Positions 1 through 9,219 of a stretch of DNA of 64,000 nucleotides are shown piece after piece. A program made the position numbers and the translations under genes. The notes under the pieces were generated by a model. The model searched no databases. It was not told the DNA's origin and saw only the letters and a list, made by a program, of their open reading frames with translations. Within the stretch, counting starts at the first letter, position 1, and every line of letters begins with the position of its first letter. The stretch is from Frigoribacterium sp. CG_9.8 (GTDB lineage: Bacteria; Actinomycetota; Actinomycetes; Actinomycetales; Microbacteriaceae): NCBI RefSeq assembly GCF_015751965.1, contig NZ_JADOVH010000005.1:179574-243573 (forward strand), written 5' to 3'.

Positions 1-385
1 CGATGTAGAGCCAGCCGTATTCATCAGTCGAGGCGAGCTGCAGTGCTCCGGCAGCGGGCTGCACAAGGGCTTGCACAGCTATCAGATCCTCGGGATGCAT
101 CCGGTTGATCTGCTGCTGCGAGGTGAATGCGAATAGTGCGAGCCGGCCATCGGGTCCGCTGCCGGCCGCGAACTTGAGGGTTGCACCGGCCGCGAAGCTG
201 TAGCTGCCATCGGCCTCGACGGTGGGGCGATCGGACCCGGTCGAATCGAGCAGAAGCCTGCCCTGGAGGCATCCGCGCACCACATCGAGGTAGGTGGATT
301 GGTTCGGGTCCGCCGCGAACGCCTCGACAGCGGTGCGAAGTGACACGTTGTCGACGGGTGCCGAGCCGGAGATCGATGGAGTCAT
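1..385 (-). CDS. SseB-family protein, N-terminal part (cut by window edge)
   Basis: The reverse strand reads openly from an ATG at 385 down to base 1, so only the first ~128 residues are visible. The text resembles the N-terminal half of SseB-type proteins (family known by name only, function in actinobacteria unclear): an N-terminal helix with 'AVEAFAADP', a 'GRLLLDS' strand, a 'FAAGSGPDGRLALFAFTS' strand pair and a 'ALVQPAAGALQLA' segment. No signal peptide or membrane segment is visible. It is followed after only 9 bases by the stop of the MFS gene's 3' side on the same strand, so the two may be co-transcribed (MFS gene first). The call is from overall pattern, not from a catalytic motif. 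Confidence 0.6.
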   Translation of the reverse strand, partial: MTPSISGSAPVDNVSLRTAVEAFAADPNQSTYLDVVRGCLQGRLLLDSTGSDRPTVEADGSYSFAAGATLKFAAGSGPDGRLALFAFTSQQQINRMHPEDLIAVQALVQPAAGALQLASTDEYGWLYI

Positions 386-394
386 CCCTCGAGG

Positions 395-1630
395 CTAGTT
401 CGCCATCACCTTCGGTGGCAGAGGCTCCCGCGCCGACCCGGAGGCCAGCCCGGCGACAAGCACAAGCACGAGCACCACGAGAAGGGCAGGAAGCAGGCCG
501 ATCTGCTGCCCGAGGAATCCGATTACGGGCGGGCCGACCAGGAAGGCGAAATACCCGATGGTCGCCACGGCACTCACTCGCGCGGCCGCGGTCTTCGGAT
601 CATCGGCGGCCGCGGACATCCCCACCGGGAAGCCGAGTGATGCCCCGAGCCCCCAGAACACCACGCCCACGATCGAGACCCAGAGCACGGGCACGAAAAT
701 CACCATCACCAGCCCGATGGCGGCGAGTACGGCCGATCCCCGCAGCACCGGCACGCGGCCGAAGCGGTCGAGCAGGCTCACGCCGGCCAAGCGCCCGACC
801 GTCATTGACGCGACGAAGATGCCGAGCACGAGCGCACCGGTCGCCTTCGCGGTGCCGTGACCCTCGACCATGGCGAGTGCAAGCCAGTCATTCGCTGAGC
901 CCTCGGTGAAGGCCATGCCGAGCACGACGAGACCGATCAGCAGGGTGCGCGGGTCGCGCCAGATGCTGAGGCGCCCGCGCCAGGTCATCGAGTGGTCGTC
1001 GTGCGAAACGGCCTCCTCGGTGATGATGTGCTCCGATTGAAGGAATCGCACCGAGACGAGTGCGCCTCCGGCGAAGATCACCGCGACGACGAGCAGGTGT
1101 GTCGCAATGGGCAGGCGGATGGCTTCGGCGCCGGCTCCGAGGGCCGCACCGACCACCGTTCCGAAGCTGAAAAAGGCGTGGAAGATCGGCATCACCGAGC
1201 GTGCAAGCACCCTCTCGTTCACCGCCCCCTGGAGGTTCATTGCGACATCGCAGATCGAGAACATCGAGCCGAAGATGATGAGTCCCACCATGACAACGGC
1301 ATAGCTCGGGCCCACCGTGACCCCGAATCCGGCGAGGGCGAATCCAACGGCTCCGACCGTGAGAACCACTGCGATGGTGCGCCGTGCACCGATGCGGGCG
1401 ATGATATGACTCGAGGCGAGAAGGCCGACGATTGAGCCAGCCGCTATACCGAAGATCAGGATGCCCATTGACGAGGTCGAGACTCCGAGGGCTTCCTTCA
1501 CGGCGGGGATACGGGATGCCCAACTCGCCATCGAGAGGCCGCATAGACCGAAGATCGCGAACAGCGCGTTTCGCCAGGCAAGCACCTGCGGGCGCGTAAG
1601 CCCGGCGGATCTGGATTGGGTGACAGTCAC
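395..1630 (-). CDS. MFS transporter, YbjJ/fucose-permease-like
   Basis: A 411-residue polytopic membrane protein with about 12 hydrophobic segments and the MFS loop 2-3 signature region (IIARIGARRT, residues ~77-86) plus the mirrored 'LLDRFGRVPV' in the second half. This length and layout fit the inner-membrane YbjJ-like MFS group; the substrate cannot be read from sequence. The start is GTG at 1630 with AGGA about 8 bases upstream. It diverges from a LacI-type regulator, and two tandem 14-bp palindromes lie 19-46 bases upstream of its start, so repression by that regulator, relieved by a small molecule such as a sugar, is a reasonable inference. The central cytoplasmic loop is rich in His/Asp (SHDDHS). 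Confidence 0.85.
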   Translation of the reverse strand: MTVTQSRSAGLTRPQVLAWRNALFAIFGLCGLSMASWASRIPAVKEALGVSTSSMGILIFGIAAGSIVGLLASSHIIARIGARRTIAVVLTVGAVGFALAGFGVTVGPSYAVVMVGLIIFGSMFSICDVAMNLQGAVNERVLARSVMPIFHAFFSFGTVVGAALGAGAEAIRLPIATHLLVVAVIFAGGALVSVRFLQSEHIITEEAVSHDDHSMTWRGRLSIWRDPRTLLIGLVVLGMAFTEGSANDWLALAMVEGHGTAKATGALVLGIFVASMTVGRLAGVSLLDRFGRVPVLRGSAVLAAIGLVMVIFVPVLWVSIVGVVFWGLGASLGFPVGMSAAADDPKTAAARVSAVATIGYFAFLVGPPVIGFLGQQIGLLPALLVVLVLVLVAGLASGSAREPLPPKVMAN

Positions 1631-1648
1631 GGGGGATCCTGGAAAGTA

Positions 1649-1676
1649 TCGAATCGATTCGATCGAACCGATTCGA
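1649..1676. promoter_or_regulatory. Tandem LacI-type operators
   Basis: Two abutting 14-bp sites lie in the 61-bp divergent gap: TCGAATCGATTCGA (perfect palindrome, 1649-1662) and TCGAACCGATTCGA (one symmetry break, 1663-1676). The central CG is typical for LacI-family operators. The second copy touches a TACGCT -10-like box (1678-1683) eight bases before the regulator's ATG, so binding would block both the regulator gene and the transporter gene. Confidence 0.7.
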
Positions 1677-1691
1677 CTACGCTAACAAAAC

Positions 1692-2756
1692 ATGGATACC
1701 GAGGCAACAGCGGCGCGGGCACGGCCCAATCTAGCCGCTGTTGCCGCGCTCGCCGGGGTCTCGCCATCCACTGCATCCCTCGCTTTCAGCGGCTCAGGGC
1801 CGGTGTCTGCGGCCACTCGCGCTCGAGTACTCGCCGCCGCTGCCCAACTGGACTACGCGGGTCCCGACCCCCGTGCGCAGTCGCTTCGGCACGGTCGCTC
1901 CGGCATTATCGGGGTCGTCATCGAGGACCGCCTTCGCGATGCCTTCCGCGACCCGATGAACATCGCGATGCTCGATGGCATCGCAGACGAGACCGGATCC
2001 GTCGGGGCCGGCCTCCTGCTGCTCACCGAGAACGGTGAGGGTGCTGCGAGCATCCGCAATGCACCAGTGGATGCGGTGGTGCTGATCGGCTGCAGCACCA
2101 ACCTCGCGGCCCAGGTCGCAATCTTCCGCCGGCGCGGGATCGCACTGGTGGCGATCGAGGCCGAGCCGATGGACGATGTGCTCGCGATCGACCTCGACAA
2201 TCGCAGTGCCTCCCACGCCCTCGCCCGCCATCTCGCGAAGCTGGGCCACCGTCGGGTGGGGATGGTGACGCTGCCGCTCGATGCCCGGCGTACTCGCGGG
2301 GTGCTCACGGAGGCGGCGATCGCGGCGAGTACCGGATACACCGCGCGTGAGCGCATCCGAGGGGTGCGGGAGGTCTTTACGGATGCGCCGGGAATGATGG
2401 CTGCGGTGAGCAGCATCGACGAGGGATTCACTGCCGGTCTGGCGCTTCTGTCGCACCCGAGCACACGACCCACTGCGGTGATCGCGCAGAGCGACCTGCT
2501 TGCGGTGGGAGTGATCCGCGCCGCCGAGCAGCTCGGACTCGGCGTGCCGCGCGACCTGAGTATCGTCGGGTTTGACGGGGTGAAACTCGACGGAATTGCG
2601 CCATACGACCTGACCACGATGGTGCAGCCTGCGGTGGAGAAGGGACGGGCGGCGGGTCGCGCGGTCATTGCACTGCTCGGCGGTGAGCATCCGCTTCCCG
2701 TGTCATTCACCTCGCGATTTCATCTCGGCACAACGACGGCGCCGCCCTCGGGTTAG
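1692..2756 (+). CDS. LacI-family transcriptional regulator
   Basis: 354 residues. The N-terminus is a LacI helix-turn-helix (NLAAVAALAGVSPSTASLAF, residues ~13-32) with hinge segment (ATRARVLAAAAQLDY), followed by a periplasmic-binding-protein-like effector domain (GIIGVVIEDRLRD..., DAVVLIGCSTN, GHRRVGMVTLPL, AVIAQSDLLAVGVIRAAEQLG, SIVGFDGVKLDGIAPYDLTTMVQP). No ribosome-binding site precedes the ATG; a -10-like TACGCT ends 8 bases before it, so a leaderless transcript is likely. It probably represses itself and the divergent MFS gene through the tandem palindromes between them. Effector unknown. Confidence 0.9.
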   Translation: MDTEATAARARPNLAAVAALAGVSPSTASLAFSGSGPVSAATRARVLAAAAQLDYAGPDPRAQSLRHGRSGIIGVVIEDRLRDAFRDPMNIAMLDGIADETGSVGAGLLLLTENGEGAASIRNAPVDAVVLIGCSTNLAAQVAIFRRRGIALVAIEAEPMDDVLAIDLDNRSASHALARHLAKLGHRRVGMVTLPLDARRTRGVLTEAAIAASTGYTARERIRGVREVFTDAPGMMAAVSSIDEGFTAGLALLSHPSTRPTAVIAQSDLLAVGVIRAAEQLGLGVPRDLSIVGFDGVKLDGIAPYDLTTMVQPAVEKGRAAGRAVIALLGGEHPLPVSFTSRFHLGTTTAPPSG

Positions 2757-2816
2757 TCGGTGTCTGTGGCTAGCCGGTGTCTGTGGTTCATGAGTAGCTG
2801 TGATTCATTAGTAACT

Positions 2817-3548
2817 ATGAGACTGACGATTCTCGGCACAGCCGCGCCGTATCCCCGACCCGACAACCCGTGCTCGGGCTATCTCGTTCAGCAGGGCGAC
2901 ACCTCGATCTGGGTGGATGCCGGAACCGGCACTCTTGCCGAGCTGCAACGCCATGTCGCAGTGCGCGATCTCGATGCCATCTGGATCTCGCACGCCCACG
3001 CCGATCACACGGCCGACCTGCTCACCGCGTACTACGCGCTGCGATTTGCCGGCCCGCCGCGCGCGCGCCCACTGCCACTGATCGGACCACCCGGACTGGT
3101 CGAGCGGATGGTGGGATTCCTCGGTCACCGATCGGCGGCCGTGATGGACGAGGTATTCGAGGTTACCGAGATGCGCGGGTGGCACGACGCAGTCGTTGGC
3201 AAACTCTCTCTGAGCTGGGGTCCGCTCGATCACGGGATGCCCGCGTTCGGACTCCGCGTTCAGGCTGCCGACTCCGTGCTCGCCTACTCCGGTGACTCCG
3301 CGTACTGCGAAGGCCTGGTCGAGCTCGCTGAGGGCGCGGACCTGTTGCTCTGTGAGGCGGGGGCGTCGCAGCATCCGCCCACCGGTGCCGTTCACTGCAC
3401 CCCGGAGGATGCCGCACTGCTCGCCAGTACTGCCGGGGCGAAGCACCTTCTCCTGACCCACTGTGAGGCTCCGGATGCCCGCGATCGTGCGCTCGCCGGG
3501 TTCCCGTCGGTGGAACTCGCGGTGCCAGGGATGACCCGGGAGTTCTAG
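2817..3548 (+). CDS. Metallo-beta-lactamase-fold hydrolase
   Basis: 243 residues from the ATG at 2817, chosen because MRLTILGTAAPYPRPDNPCSGYLV is the usual N-terminus of this fold; an upstream GTG at 2760 would add 19 residues that match nothing. The metal-binding motif HAHADH lies near residue 59, with further ligands expected in GPLDHG (~141), YSGDSAYC (~160) and LLTHCE (~216). The layout resembles the RNase Z/ElaC-like or YhfI-type branch of MBL proteins. The 60 bases before the start contain a degenerate duplication of GGTGTCTGTGG. Follows lacI by 60 bp; no clear functional link. Confidence 0.8.
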   Translation: MRLTILGTAAPYPRPDNPCSGYLVQQGDTSIWVDAGTGTLAELQRHVAVRDLDAIWISHAHADHTADLLTAYYALRFAGPPRARPLPLIGPPGLVERMVGFLGHRSAAVMDEVFEVTEMRGWHDAVVGKLSLSWGPLDHGMPAFGLRVQAADSVLAYSGDSAYCEGLVELAEGADLLLCEAGASQHPPTGAVHCTPEDAALLASTAGAKHLLLTHCEAPDARDRALAGFPSVELAVPGMTREF

Positions 3549-3618
3549 TCGAATTGCTCTTGCCGACTTTGTCACAGCTGTCACCGGGCGGCCATTTGCA
3601 CCGCTTAAGCTGGGCGTC

Positions 3619-5631
3619 ATGACCACCGCATCCCCGCTCCCGTCCGGTATCCACAGAGACGAACTCGACCCGGCGGTGCGTCCGCAGGACGACCTGTTCC
3701 GGCATGTGAACGGTAAGTGGATCGACCGCACCGAGATTCCCTCGGACAAGGCCCGCTACGGGTCATTTCACGTACTCGCAGAAGTGGCCGAAAATGCCGT
3801 GCGCGAGATCATCGTTGAGGCGCAGGGCTCTGCTGTCGGCACCGAGGAGCACAAATTCGGCGATCTTTACGCGAGCTATATGGACGAGGCGCGCATCAAC
3901 GAACTCGGTGCTGCACCCCTGGCCAATGACCTTGCATCGGTCGACGCGGTCAGCGACATCCCGAGCTTGCTCGAGACCCTCGGGCGCCTCGAGCGTCAGG
4001 GTGTGAGCGGCTTCTTCCAGCTATATATCGATAACGATCCGGGCAACCCCGAACGCTATATTGCACTTTTTGAGCAGGGTGGACTCGGTCTTCCCGACGA
4101 GAGCTACTATCGCGAAGAGAAATTCGCCGATATTCGAACCGCCTATGTCGGTTACCTGGCGAAAATGTTTTCACTTGCCGGCGCAAATCAGGCCCCGGAG
4201 CGCGCCGCCCGTGTACTCACCCTCGAAACCGCCATCGCCGCATGCCACTGGGACAACGTGATCTCGCGCGACTCGGAGAAGACCTACAACCTCAGCACCT
4301 GGGCGGACCTCGTGACGAGCGCATCGCGCGGGCCCGAAAATACCGGGTCGAAAAACGCGTCGGCGACCGACGGGCCAGACCTCAATCGCTGGCTCGATGC
4401 GCTGGATGCTCCAGCCGGCGTCTTCGATGAGCTGGTGCTCAGGCAGCCGTCGTTCCTCGATGGTGTTGCGGCGCTGCTGGATGCCGGGCATCTGGAGGCC
4501 TGGACCGACTGGCTGCGCTGGCAGGTCATCCGCTCGTCTGCCGCCTATCTTTCCGATGACTTCGTCGAGGCCAACTTCGACTTCTACGGCCGCACCCTCA
4601 CCGGTACCCCCGAGCTCAGGGACCGCTGGAAGCGTGGCGTCTCGCTCGTGGAGGGCGCGATGGGCGAGGCCGTCGGCCGCATTTATGTGGAGCGGTACTT
4701 CCCGCAGGGGGCGAAGGTAGCGATGGATGTGCTCGTCGACAACCTCGTCGAGGCCTATCGCCAGAGCATCACCGGACTGGCCTGGATGACCGCGGCCACC
4801 CGCCTGCGGGCCATCGAGAAGCTCGACAAGTTCACGCCGAAGATCGGCTATCCGGTTCGGTGGCGCGACTATTCCCGCCTCGAGATCAGCCCGACCGACC
4901 TCATCGCTAATGTGCGGGCGACGAGCGAGTTCGAATTCCAGCGGGAGCTGGGCAAGATCGGCACGCCGCTCGACCGCGACGAGTGGTTCATGACACCGCA
5001 GACCATCAACGCGTACTACAACCCCGGGTTCAACGAGATTGTCTTTCCCGCGGCGATTCTGCAGTATCCATTCTTCGACGAGACCCGGGATGCCGCGGCC
5101 AACTATGGCGCGATCGGCGCGGTGATCGGCCACGAGATCGGCCACGGTTTCGATGATCAGGGCTCGAAGTACGACGGAGATGGCCGACTCACCGACTGGT
5201 GGACCGCGGCTGACCGCGAGGCGTTCGAGAAGCTCACGGGCTCGTTGATTGCGCAGTACAACGCGCTCGCTCCCCGCCAGGTGCCCGGGCATCATGTCAA
5301 CGGCGCTCTCACCATCGGTGAGAATATCGGCGACCTCGGCGGCCTGTCGATCGCATGGAAGGCCTACCTGATCTCGCTCGCTGGCGAGCAGCCTCCGGTG
5401 ATCGACGGGCTCTCTGGTGCCGAGCGATTCTTCCTTTCCTGGGCGCAGGCCTGGCAGCAGAAGGGGCGTGACGAGGAGGTCATCCGCCTGATCGCCACCG
5501 ATCCACACTCTCCCAACGAGTTCCGCTGCAACCAGATCGTGCGCAACATCGACGGCTACTACGACACCTTCGCCGTGACCGCGTCGGATGCGCTGTGGCT
5601 CAATCCCGACGAGCGCGTGACCATTTGGTAG
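3619..5631 (+). CDS. pepO: M13-family metallopeptidase (neprilysin/PepO type)
   Basis: 670 residues, the usual length of the family. The zinc site is VIGHEIGHGFD (residues ~506-516) with the third ligand in ENIGDLGG (~571), and the substrate-binding signature NAYYNP (~463) precedes it. The C-terminus ends in a tryptophan two residues from the end (VTIW), as in bacterial M13 enzymes. No signal peptide or transmembrane anchor is present, so a cytoplasmic oligopeptidase is expected. The 3' end overlaps the start region of the next gene by up to 37 bases. Confidence 0.92.
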   Translation: MTTASPLPSGIHRDELDPAVRPQDDLFRHVNGKWIDRTEIPSDKARYGSFHVLAEVAENAVREIIVEAQGSAVGTEEHKFGDLYASYMDEARINELGAAPLANDLASVDAVSDIPSLLETLGRLERQGVSGFFQLYIDNDPGNPERYIALFEQGGLGLPDESYYREEKFADIRTAYVGYLAKMFSLAGANQAPERAARVLTLETAIAACHWDNVISRDSEKTYNLSTWADLVTSASRGPENTGSKNASATDGPDLNRWLDALDAPAGVFDELVLRQPSFLDGVAALLDAGHLEAWTDWLRWQVIRSSAAYLSDDFVEANFDFYGRTLTGTPELRDRWKRGVSLVEGAMGEAVGRIYVERYFPQGAKVAMDVLVDNLVEAYRQSITGLAWMTAATRLRAIEKLDKFTPKIGYPVRWRDYSRLEISPTDLIANVRATSEFEFQRELGKIGTPLDRDEWFMTPQTINAYYNPGFNEIVFPAAILQYPFFDETRDAAANYGAIGAVIGHEIGHGFDDQGSKYDGDGRLTDWWTAADREAFEKLTGSLIAQYNALAPRQVPGHHVNGALTIGENIGDLGGLSIAWKAYLISLAGEQPPVIDGLSGAERFFLSWAQAWQQKGRDEEVIRLIATDPHSPNEFRCNQIVRNIDGYYDTFAVTASDALWLNPDERVTIW

Positions 5632-6533
5632 CTACCACCCGGGACAACGAACGCCGGGAGCATCTGCGCGCACAGCGCACTGGCCGCCATCGCGGAGTCG
5701 GCGGGGAGGAGAGCTTTGCCGCCGGGTTCTCCGCTCTTGCCGAACTGGCCTATGCGGGGGCCGCGGTATCCGCCAGTGTCATCGACCTGCGCACCGGTCG
5801 CACCCTGGTCTCAATCGATGATCAGGTCGCGATGCCGACAGCGAGTGTGGGCAAGATCCTCCTGCTCATTGAGGTCTCGGCACGCATCACCGCCCGGGAT
5901 GCTTCGGGGTTCGGCATTCTCGATAAGACACCGGGTGACGCGGTGGGCGATTCCGGCATCTGGCAGCAGCTGCAAGCTCCCGCTTTTCCGGTGGTCGACT
6001 TGGCCCTTCTCGTCGGAGCCACGAGTGACAACCTCGCCACGAACGTGCTTCTTCGCCAGGTCGGTTTGGATTCCGTGCGGGCGCGAGGTGAGTCTCTCGG
6101 GCTCGCGCGAACCGCACTGCTCGATCTCGTGCGGGACCATCGTGGTCAGGATGATGCGCCGCAACTGTCGATCGGATCCACCGCCGAGCTGGCGTGGTTG
6201 TTTTCCGCGCTCGCTGCCGGACAGATCGTCGACACTGTCACCAGCACGCGTGTGCTCGACTGGCTCTCCCACAATCCAGATCTCTCCCTGGTGTCGAGTG
6301 CATTCGGGCTGGATCCGCTCTCGCACCGCACGCCGGATCTGGGGCTGCGCCTCATTCATAAGACCGGCACCGACGCGGGGGTGCGCGCGGAGGCCGGCCT
6401 CCTGAGCGGATCCCGCAGCGGCGTCGCCTATGCCGTCACCGTGCAGTTCAGTGAAACCGATCTTGCAGCACGACTCCGCGTGCTCGACGCGATGCGCGTG
6501 TTCGGTTTCGACCTGCTTGAGTACGTGTACTAG
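5595..6533 (+). CDS. Beta-lactamase-like serine hydrolase
   Basis: Resembles the class A beta-lactamase / PBP-like serine hydrolase fold: SVGK nucleophile motif (~residue 84), SDN (~139), and HKTGTDAG (~259). The omega-loop glutamate of true class A enzymes is not obvious, so resistance activity should not be assumed; it may act on peptidoglycan peptides or be an esterase. No secretion signal is seen. The start is uncertain: a GTG at 5595 lies inside the end of the M13 gene, a TTG at 5625 overlaps its stop, and the conserved fold begins near residue 40. Overlap suggests translational coupling to the peptidase gene. Confidence 0.75.
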   Translation: MAQSRRARDHLVATTRDNERREHLRAQRTGRHRGVGGEESFAAGFSALAELAYAGAAVSASVIDLRTGRTLVSIDDQVAMPTASVGKILLLIEVSARITARDASGFGILDKTPGDAVGDSGIWQQLQAPAFPVVDLALLVGATSDNLATNVLLRQVGLDSVRARGESLGLARTALLDLVRDHRGQDDAPQLSIGSTAELAWLFSALAAGQIVDTVTSTRVLDWLSHNPDLSLVSSAFGLDPLSHRTPDLGLRLIHKTGTDAGVRAEAGLLSGSRSGVAYAVTVQFSETDLAARLRVLDAMRVFGFDLLEYVY

Positions 6534-6579
6534 CTCCACCCTCGGGTCCCCACCAGTGCTCGAGCATCTCGCTTGTGTG

Positions 6580-6643
6580 AATCGACGTGGCAGTAGTTGC
6601 GATTTCACTCGGTGGCAAAGTCACAACTGCTACCGAGTCGATT
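6580..6643. repeat. 64-bp palindromic element, copy A
   Basis: Two ~26-bp arms pair imperfectly (about 20 of 26 positions) around an 11-base loop: left arm begins AATCGACGTGGCAGTAGT, right arm ends ACTGCTACCGAGTCGATT. The same element recurs at 18005-18067 and 58645-58708. It lies 46 bases downstream of the serine hydrolase gene, in a 274-bp gap that otherwise holds only a short tandem repeat. Confidence 0.75.
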
Positions 6644-6706
6644 GGGACGCCGACGAGGAAGGATTCCCGCATGATCTAGAGAGTCCAACGCGCGCCGCCC
6701 GGCAAT

Positions 6707-6751
6707 GAGGACGTCGGAAGCGAGGACGGCGTGAAGGAGGACGGTGTGTGG
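6707..6751. repeat. 15-bp tandem repeat, three imperfect copies
   Basis: Units GAGGACGTCGGAAGC, GAGGACGGCGTGAAG and GAGGACGGTGTGTGG follow one another 63 bases after palindromic copy A. No reading frame with coding character runs through them. Confidence 0.6.
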
Positions 6752-6807
6752 CTCTGGCGGGACCCAAGGCTCGAGACCCGCCTGAAGCGCTGGATGTGCT
6801 GTTAGCG

Positions 6808-8067
6808 TCAGGCGCTTAGGTTGTCCCGAGTGAGTTGAGTCGCAGTCTCAGAAACCGCATCAATGCCGAAGAGGGCGGTCACCGCATCGCTGAAGGACTG
6901 CCCGTCGCCCGCCCGTGCGAGCTCCCGAGCGCGAACAGATGGCGTGTGGAGCAGCACGCCGGTGAGGTGGCGGAGAGCGGCTTCGATGCGTCCATCCTCG
7001 TCACCGCGGGAGTGGGCCCGGGTGATCTCGGCCTCCAACAGCCCGAAGACGTGGCTGCGCAGGGCGACTATCGCGGGAGTGAGTTGCTGCTCCGTAGTGG
7101 ACGCAGCGAATTCGCTCGCGACGCTGCTCACCAGAGCCCGTGCGTCGCGGGTGGCGCTGAGTTCCTCCAGCGGAGCGTGCAGGCTGATCGTCTCGAGGTC
7201 GAGCAGTTCGATGCCGGTGATCGTGGAGACATCGGGATCCACATTGCGGGGAAGACCGAGGTCGATGACGATACGCCGATCACCGGCAACCAGGTGCGCG
7301 GCACTGACAACAGGAGCTTCGGATGCCGTGCAGGTGATCACAACATCGGCAGCCGCGAGTGCTGTGACGAGATTCGTGCTCGCGGTGAGGCCGAGACGCA
7401 GAGCGAACTTCGCCGCGCGACCGGACGGGGAAAAAACTGTGAGGTCTTCTGCGCCGCGATCGCGAAGAGCCGCGACGGTGGTCGCCGCATACTGTCCGGT
7501 GCCGACGATGAGCACGCGGGAGGAGGACCAGTCGACGATGCGACTTGACGCAAGTTCGAGGCCGAGCCGCACCAGTGAACGTCCGGCGCCGCCAACGGCT
7601 GTCTGACTTTTGACCTCGCGAGACGTATTCGCTGCCTTCTGGAATAGCCGCTCGAGACCGGATGACGTGGTGCCGGCGATCCGGGCTTGTGCGAGCGAGC
7701 GACGCACCTGACCCGAGATCTCATCTTCTCCCACGATCACTGACTCCAGTCCGCTCGACACCGCAAACAGGTGCTCGGCGACGTCAGTACCGCTCAATAC
7801 AGTTACCGACGATCGGAGTTCTTCCGCATCCACGCCGCTCGCCAGCCCGATGACCTGCATCGAGTTCTCCATAGCGGCAGCCGAATCGGCAGCAAGCGAG
7901 TCATCGATTTCGAGGTAGGCCTCGAAACGGTTGCAGGTGGCAAGCACGACGGCACCCGAGATGGCGACGCTGTCGGAAACGAGGATGCCAGCCGCCCGCG
8001 GCGCACCGATCGAGAGCTTCTCGAGCATCTCAAAACTGGTGTTGCGGTGGTTGGCGGTCAGACACAT
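6808..8067 (-). CDS. hemA: Glutamyl-tRNA reductase
   Basis: First committed step of C5 haem synthesis: reduces glutamyl-tRNA(Glu) to glutamate-1-semialdehyde with NADPH. About 419 residues. The catalytic cysteine sits in [12 protein letters not shown] (~44), followed by the tRNA/GSA-site motif SVIVGEDEI and [14 protein letters not shown], an NADPH Rossmann segment ([13 protein letters not shown], ~180) and the C-terminal dimerisation helices. The ATG at 8067 is preferred to the GTG at 8071-8073 because a TATAAG box ends exactly seven bases upstream, the spacing of a leaderless transcript; the longer form would add two residues. Diverges from hemE; product is used by HemL encoded at the far end of the cluster. 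Confidence 0.93.
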   Translation of the reverse strand: MCLTANHRNTSFEMLEKLSIGAPRAAGILVSDSVAISGAVVLATCNRFEAYLEIDDSLAADSAAAMENSMQVIGLASGVDAEELRSSVTVLSGTDVAEHLFAVSSGLESVIVGEDEISGQVRRSLAQARIAGTTSSGLERLFQKAANTSREVKSQTAVGGAGRSLVRLGLELASSRIVDWSSSRVLIVGTGQYAATTVAALRDRGAEDLTVFSPSGRAAKFALRLGLTASTNLVTALAAADVVITCTASEAPVVSAAHLVAGDRRIVIDLGLPRNVDPDVSTITGIELLDLETISLHAPLEELSATRDARALVSSVASEFAASTTEQQLTPAIVALRSHVFGLLEAEITRAHSRGDEDGRIEAALRHLTGVLLHTPSVRARELARAGDGQSFSDAVTALFGIDAVSETATQLTRDNLSA

Positions 8068-8074
8068 AAGCACC

Positions 8075-8141
8075 CTTATAGCTTACGTCCGCAAGATGTG
8101 GGGTCGACGCGCGCGCGACTCGCAGGGCCCTCGACCATACT
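8075..8141. promoter_or_regulatory. Divergent hemA/hemE promoters, predicted leaderless
   Basis: On the minus strand TATAAG (8080-8075) precedes the hemA ATG by seven bases; on the plus strand CATACT (8136-8141) precedes the hemE GTG by seven bases. Neither start has a ribosome-binding site, and no convincing -35 hexamer is visible. Both transcripts would begin at or next to their start codons. Confidence 0.45.
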
Positions 8142-8148
8142 TAAGCAT

Positions 8149-9219
8149 GTGAACCTTCCCGTTAGTCATCCGCTCATGGACGGTCGTACGGCCGATTCCC
8201 CGATCATCCGGGCCTATCGCGGGGACCGTCCAGACACCGTGCCGGTCTGGTTCATGCGCCAAGCTGGCCGCTCTCTGCCGGAGTACCGGGCGCTGCGGGT
8301 GGGCACCAAAATGCTTGACGCGTGTCTCAACCCGGAAATGTCGAGCGAGATCAGCCTCCAACCGGTGCGCCGCCATGGCGTGGACGCCGGCATCTTTTTC
8401 AGCGATATCGTCGTTCCCCTCAAGCTCGCCGGCGTCGACGTGGATATCGTGCCGGGTCGCGGCCCGGTGCTCGGGGCCCCCATCCGGTCGGCGGCGGATG
8501 TCGCGGCTCTCCGTGAGCTTGCCCCGGATGCCCTCGCTCCCATCTCCGAGGGCGTCGCGCGCACGGTCGCGCAACTCGGCACCACCCCGCTGATCGGCTT
8601 CGCGGGTGCACCGTTCACCCTGGCCGCCTACCTCGTGGAGGGTGGGCCATCGAAGGACCACTTGCGCGCTCGCACCCTGATGCACGCCGATCCGCTCGTC
8701 TGGGATGCCCTGCTCACCTGGGCAGCGGGCGTCACCGGAGCCTTTCTGCGAGCGCAGGTGCTTGCTGGCGCCAGCGCTGTGCAGCTGTTCGATTCTTGGG
8801 TGGGGTCGCTGTCGGTGGCCGATTACGAGTCACGGGTCGCGCCATTCTCCCGCCAGGCGATCGCGCACGTCGCCGATCTCGCGGTGCCGGTCGTGCATTT
8901 CGGTGTGGGCACCGGTGAACTGCTGCGCTCAATGCACGCGATCGGAGCCGATGTGATGGGGGTCGACGATCGGCTGCCCCTGGATACGGCATCCGCTCGT
9001 CTTGGCGCAGCAGTGCCGCTGCAGGGCAACATCAACCCGGCCATGCTCGCCGCGCCCTGGCCGGTGCTCGAAGCTCACGTACTCGACGTGATTGCTCGCG
9101 GACGAACGGCCACTTCCCACGTGCTGAACCTCGGCCACGGCGTGCCGCCGGAGACCGACCCCGACGTGCTTACCCGAATCGTGCAGCTCGCTCATCGGGA
9201 TGGTGCTGCACATGCCTAA
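8149..9219 (+). CDS. hemE: Uroporphyrinogen decarboxylase
   Basis: Converts uroporphyrinogen III to coproporphyrinogen III. 356 residues from GTG 8149. The N-terminal signature PVWFMRQAGRSLPEYR (~25-40) holds the substrate-binding Arg residues; the second signature region is GFAGAPFTLAAYLVEG (~150), and QLFDSWVGSLS and LNLGHGVPPETDP complete the family pattern. The start was chosen from the family N-terminus (xNLPVSHPLMDGRTADSPII) and the -10 box seven bases upstream; ATG 8176 is an alternative losing nine residues. The 3' end overlaps the cgoX start by eight bases, indicating coupled translation. Confidence 0.95.
   Translation: MNLPVSHPLMDGRTADSPIIRAYRGDRPDTVPVWFMRQAGRSLPEYRALRVGTKMLDACLNPEMSSEISLQPVRRHGVDAGIFFSDIVVPLKLAGVDVDIVPGRGPVLGAPIRSAADVAALRELAPDALAPISEGVARTVAQLGTTPLIGFAGAPFTLAAYLVEGGPSKDHLRARTLMHADPLVWDALLTWAAGVTGAFLRAQVLAGASAVQLFDSWVGSLSVADYESRVAPFSRQAIAHVADLAVPVVHFGVGTGELLRSMHAIGADVMGVDDRLPLDTASARLGAAVPLQGNINPAMLAAPWPVLEAHVLDVIARGRTATSHVLNLGHGVPPETDPDVLTRIVQLAHRDGAAHA

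Noticed and set aside
181..909. Long plus-strand open frame opposite the first two genes
   Set aside because: Arg/Pro/Ser-rich antisense shadow of the SseB and MFS genes; no domain and no ribosome-binding site.
5595..6533. Antibiotic-resistance beta-lactamase
   Set aside because: SxxK, SDN and KTG-like motifs are present, but the omega-loop Glu motif and a secretion signal are not evident.
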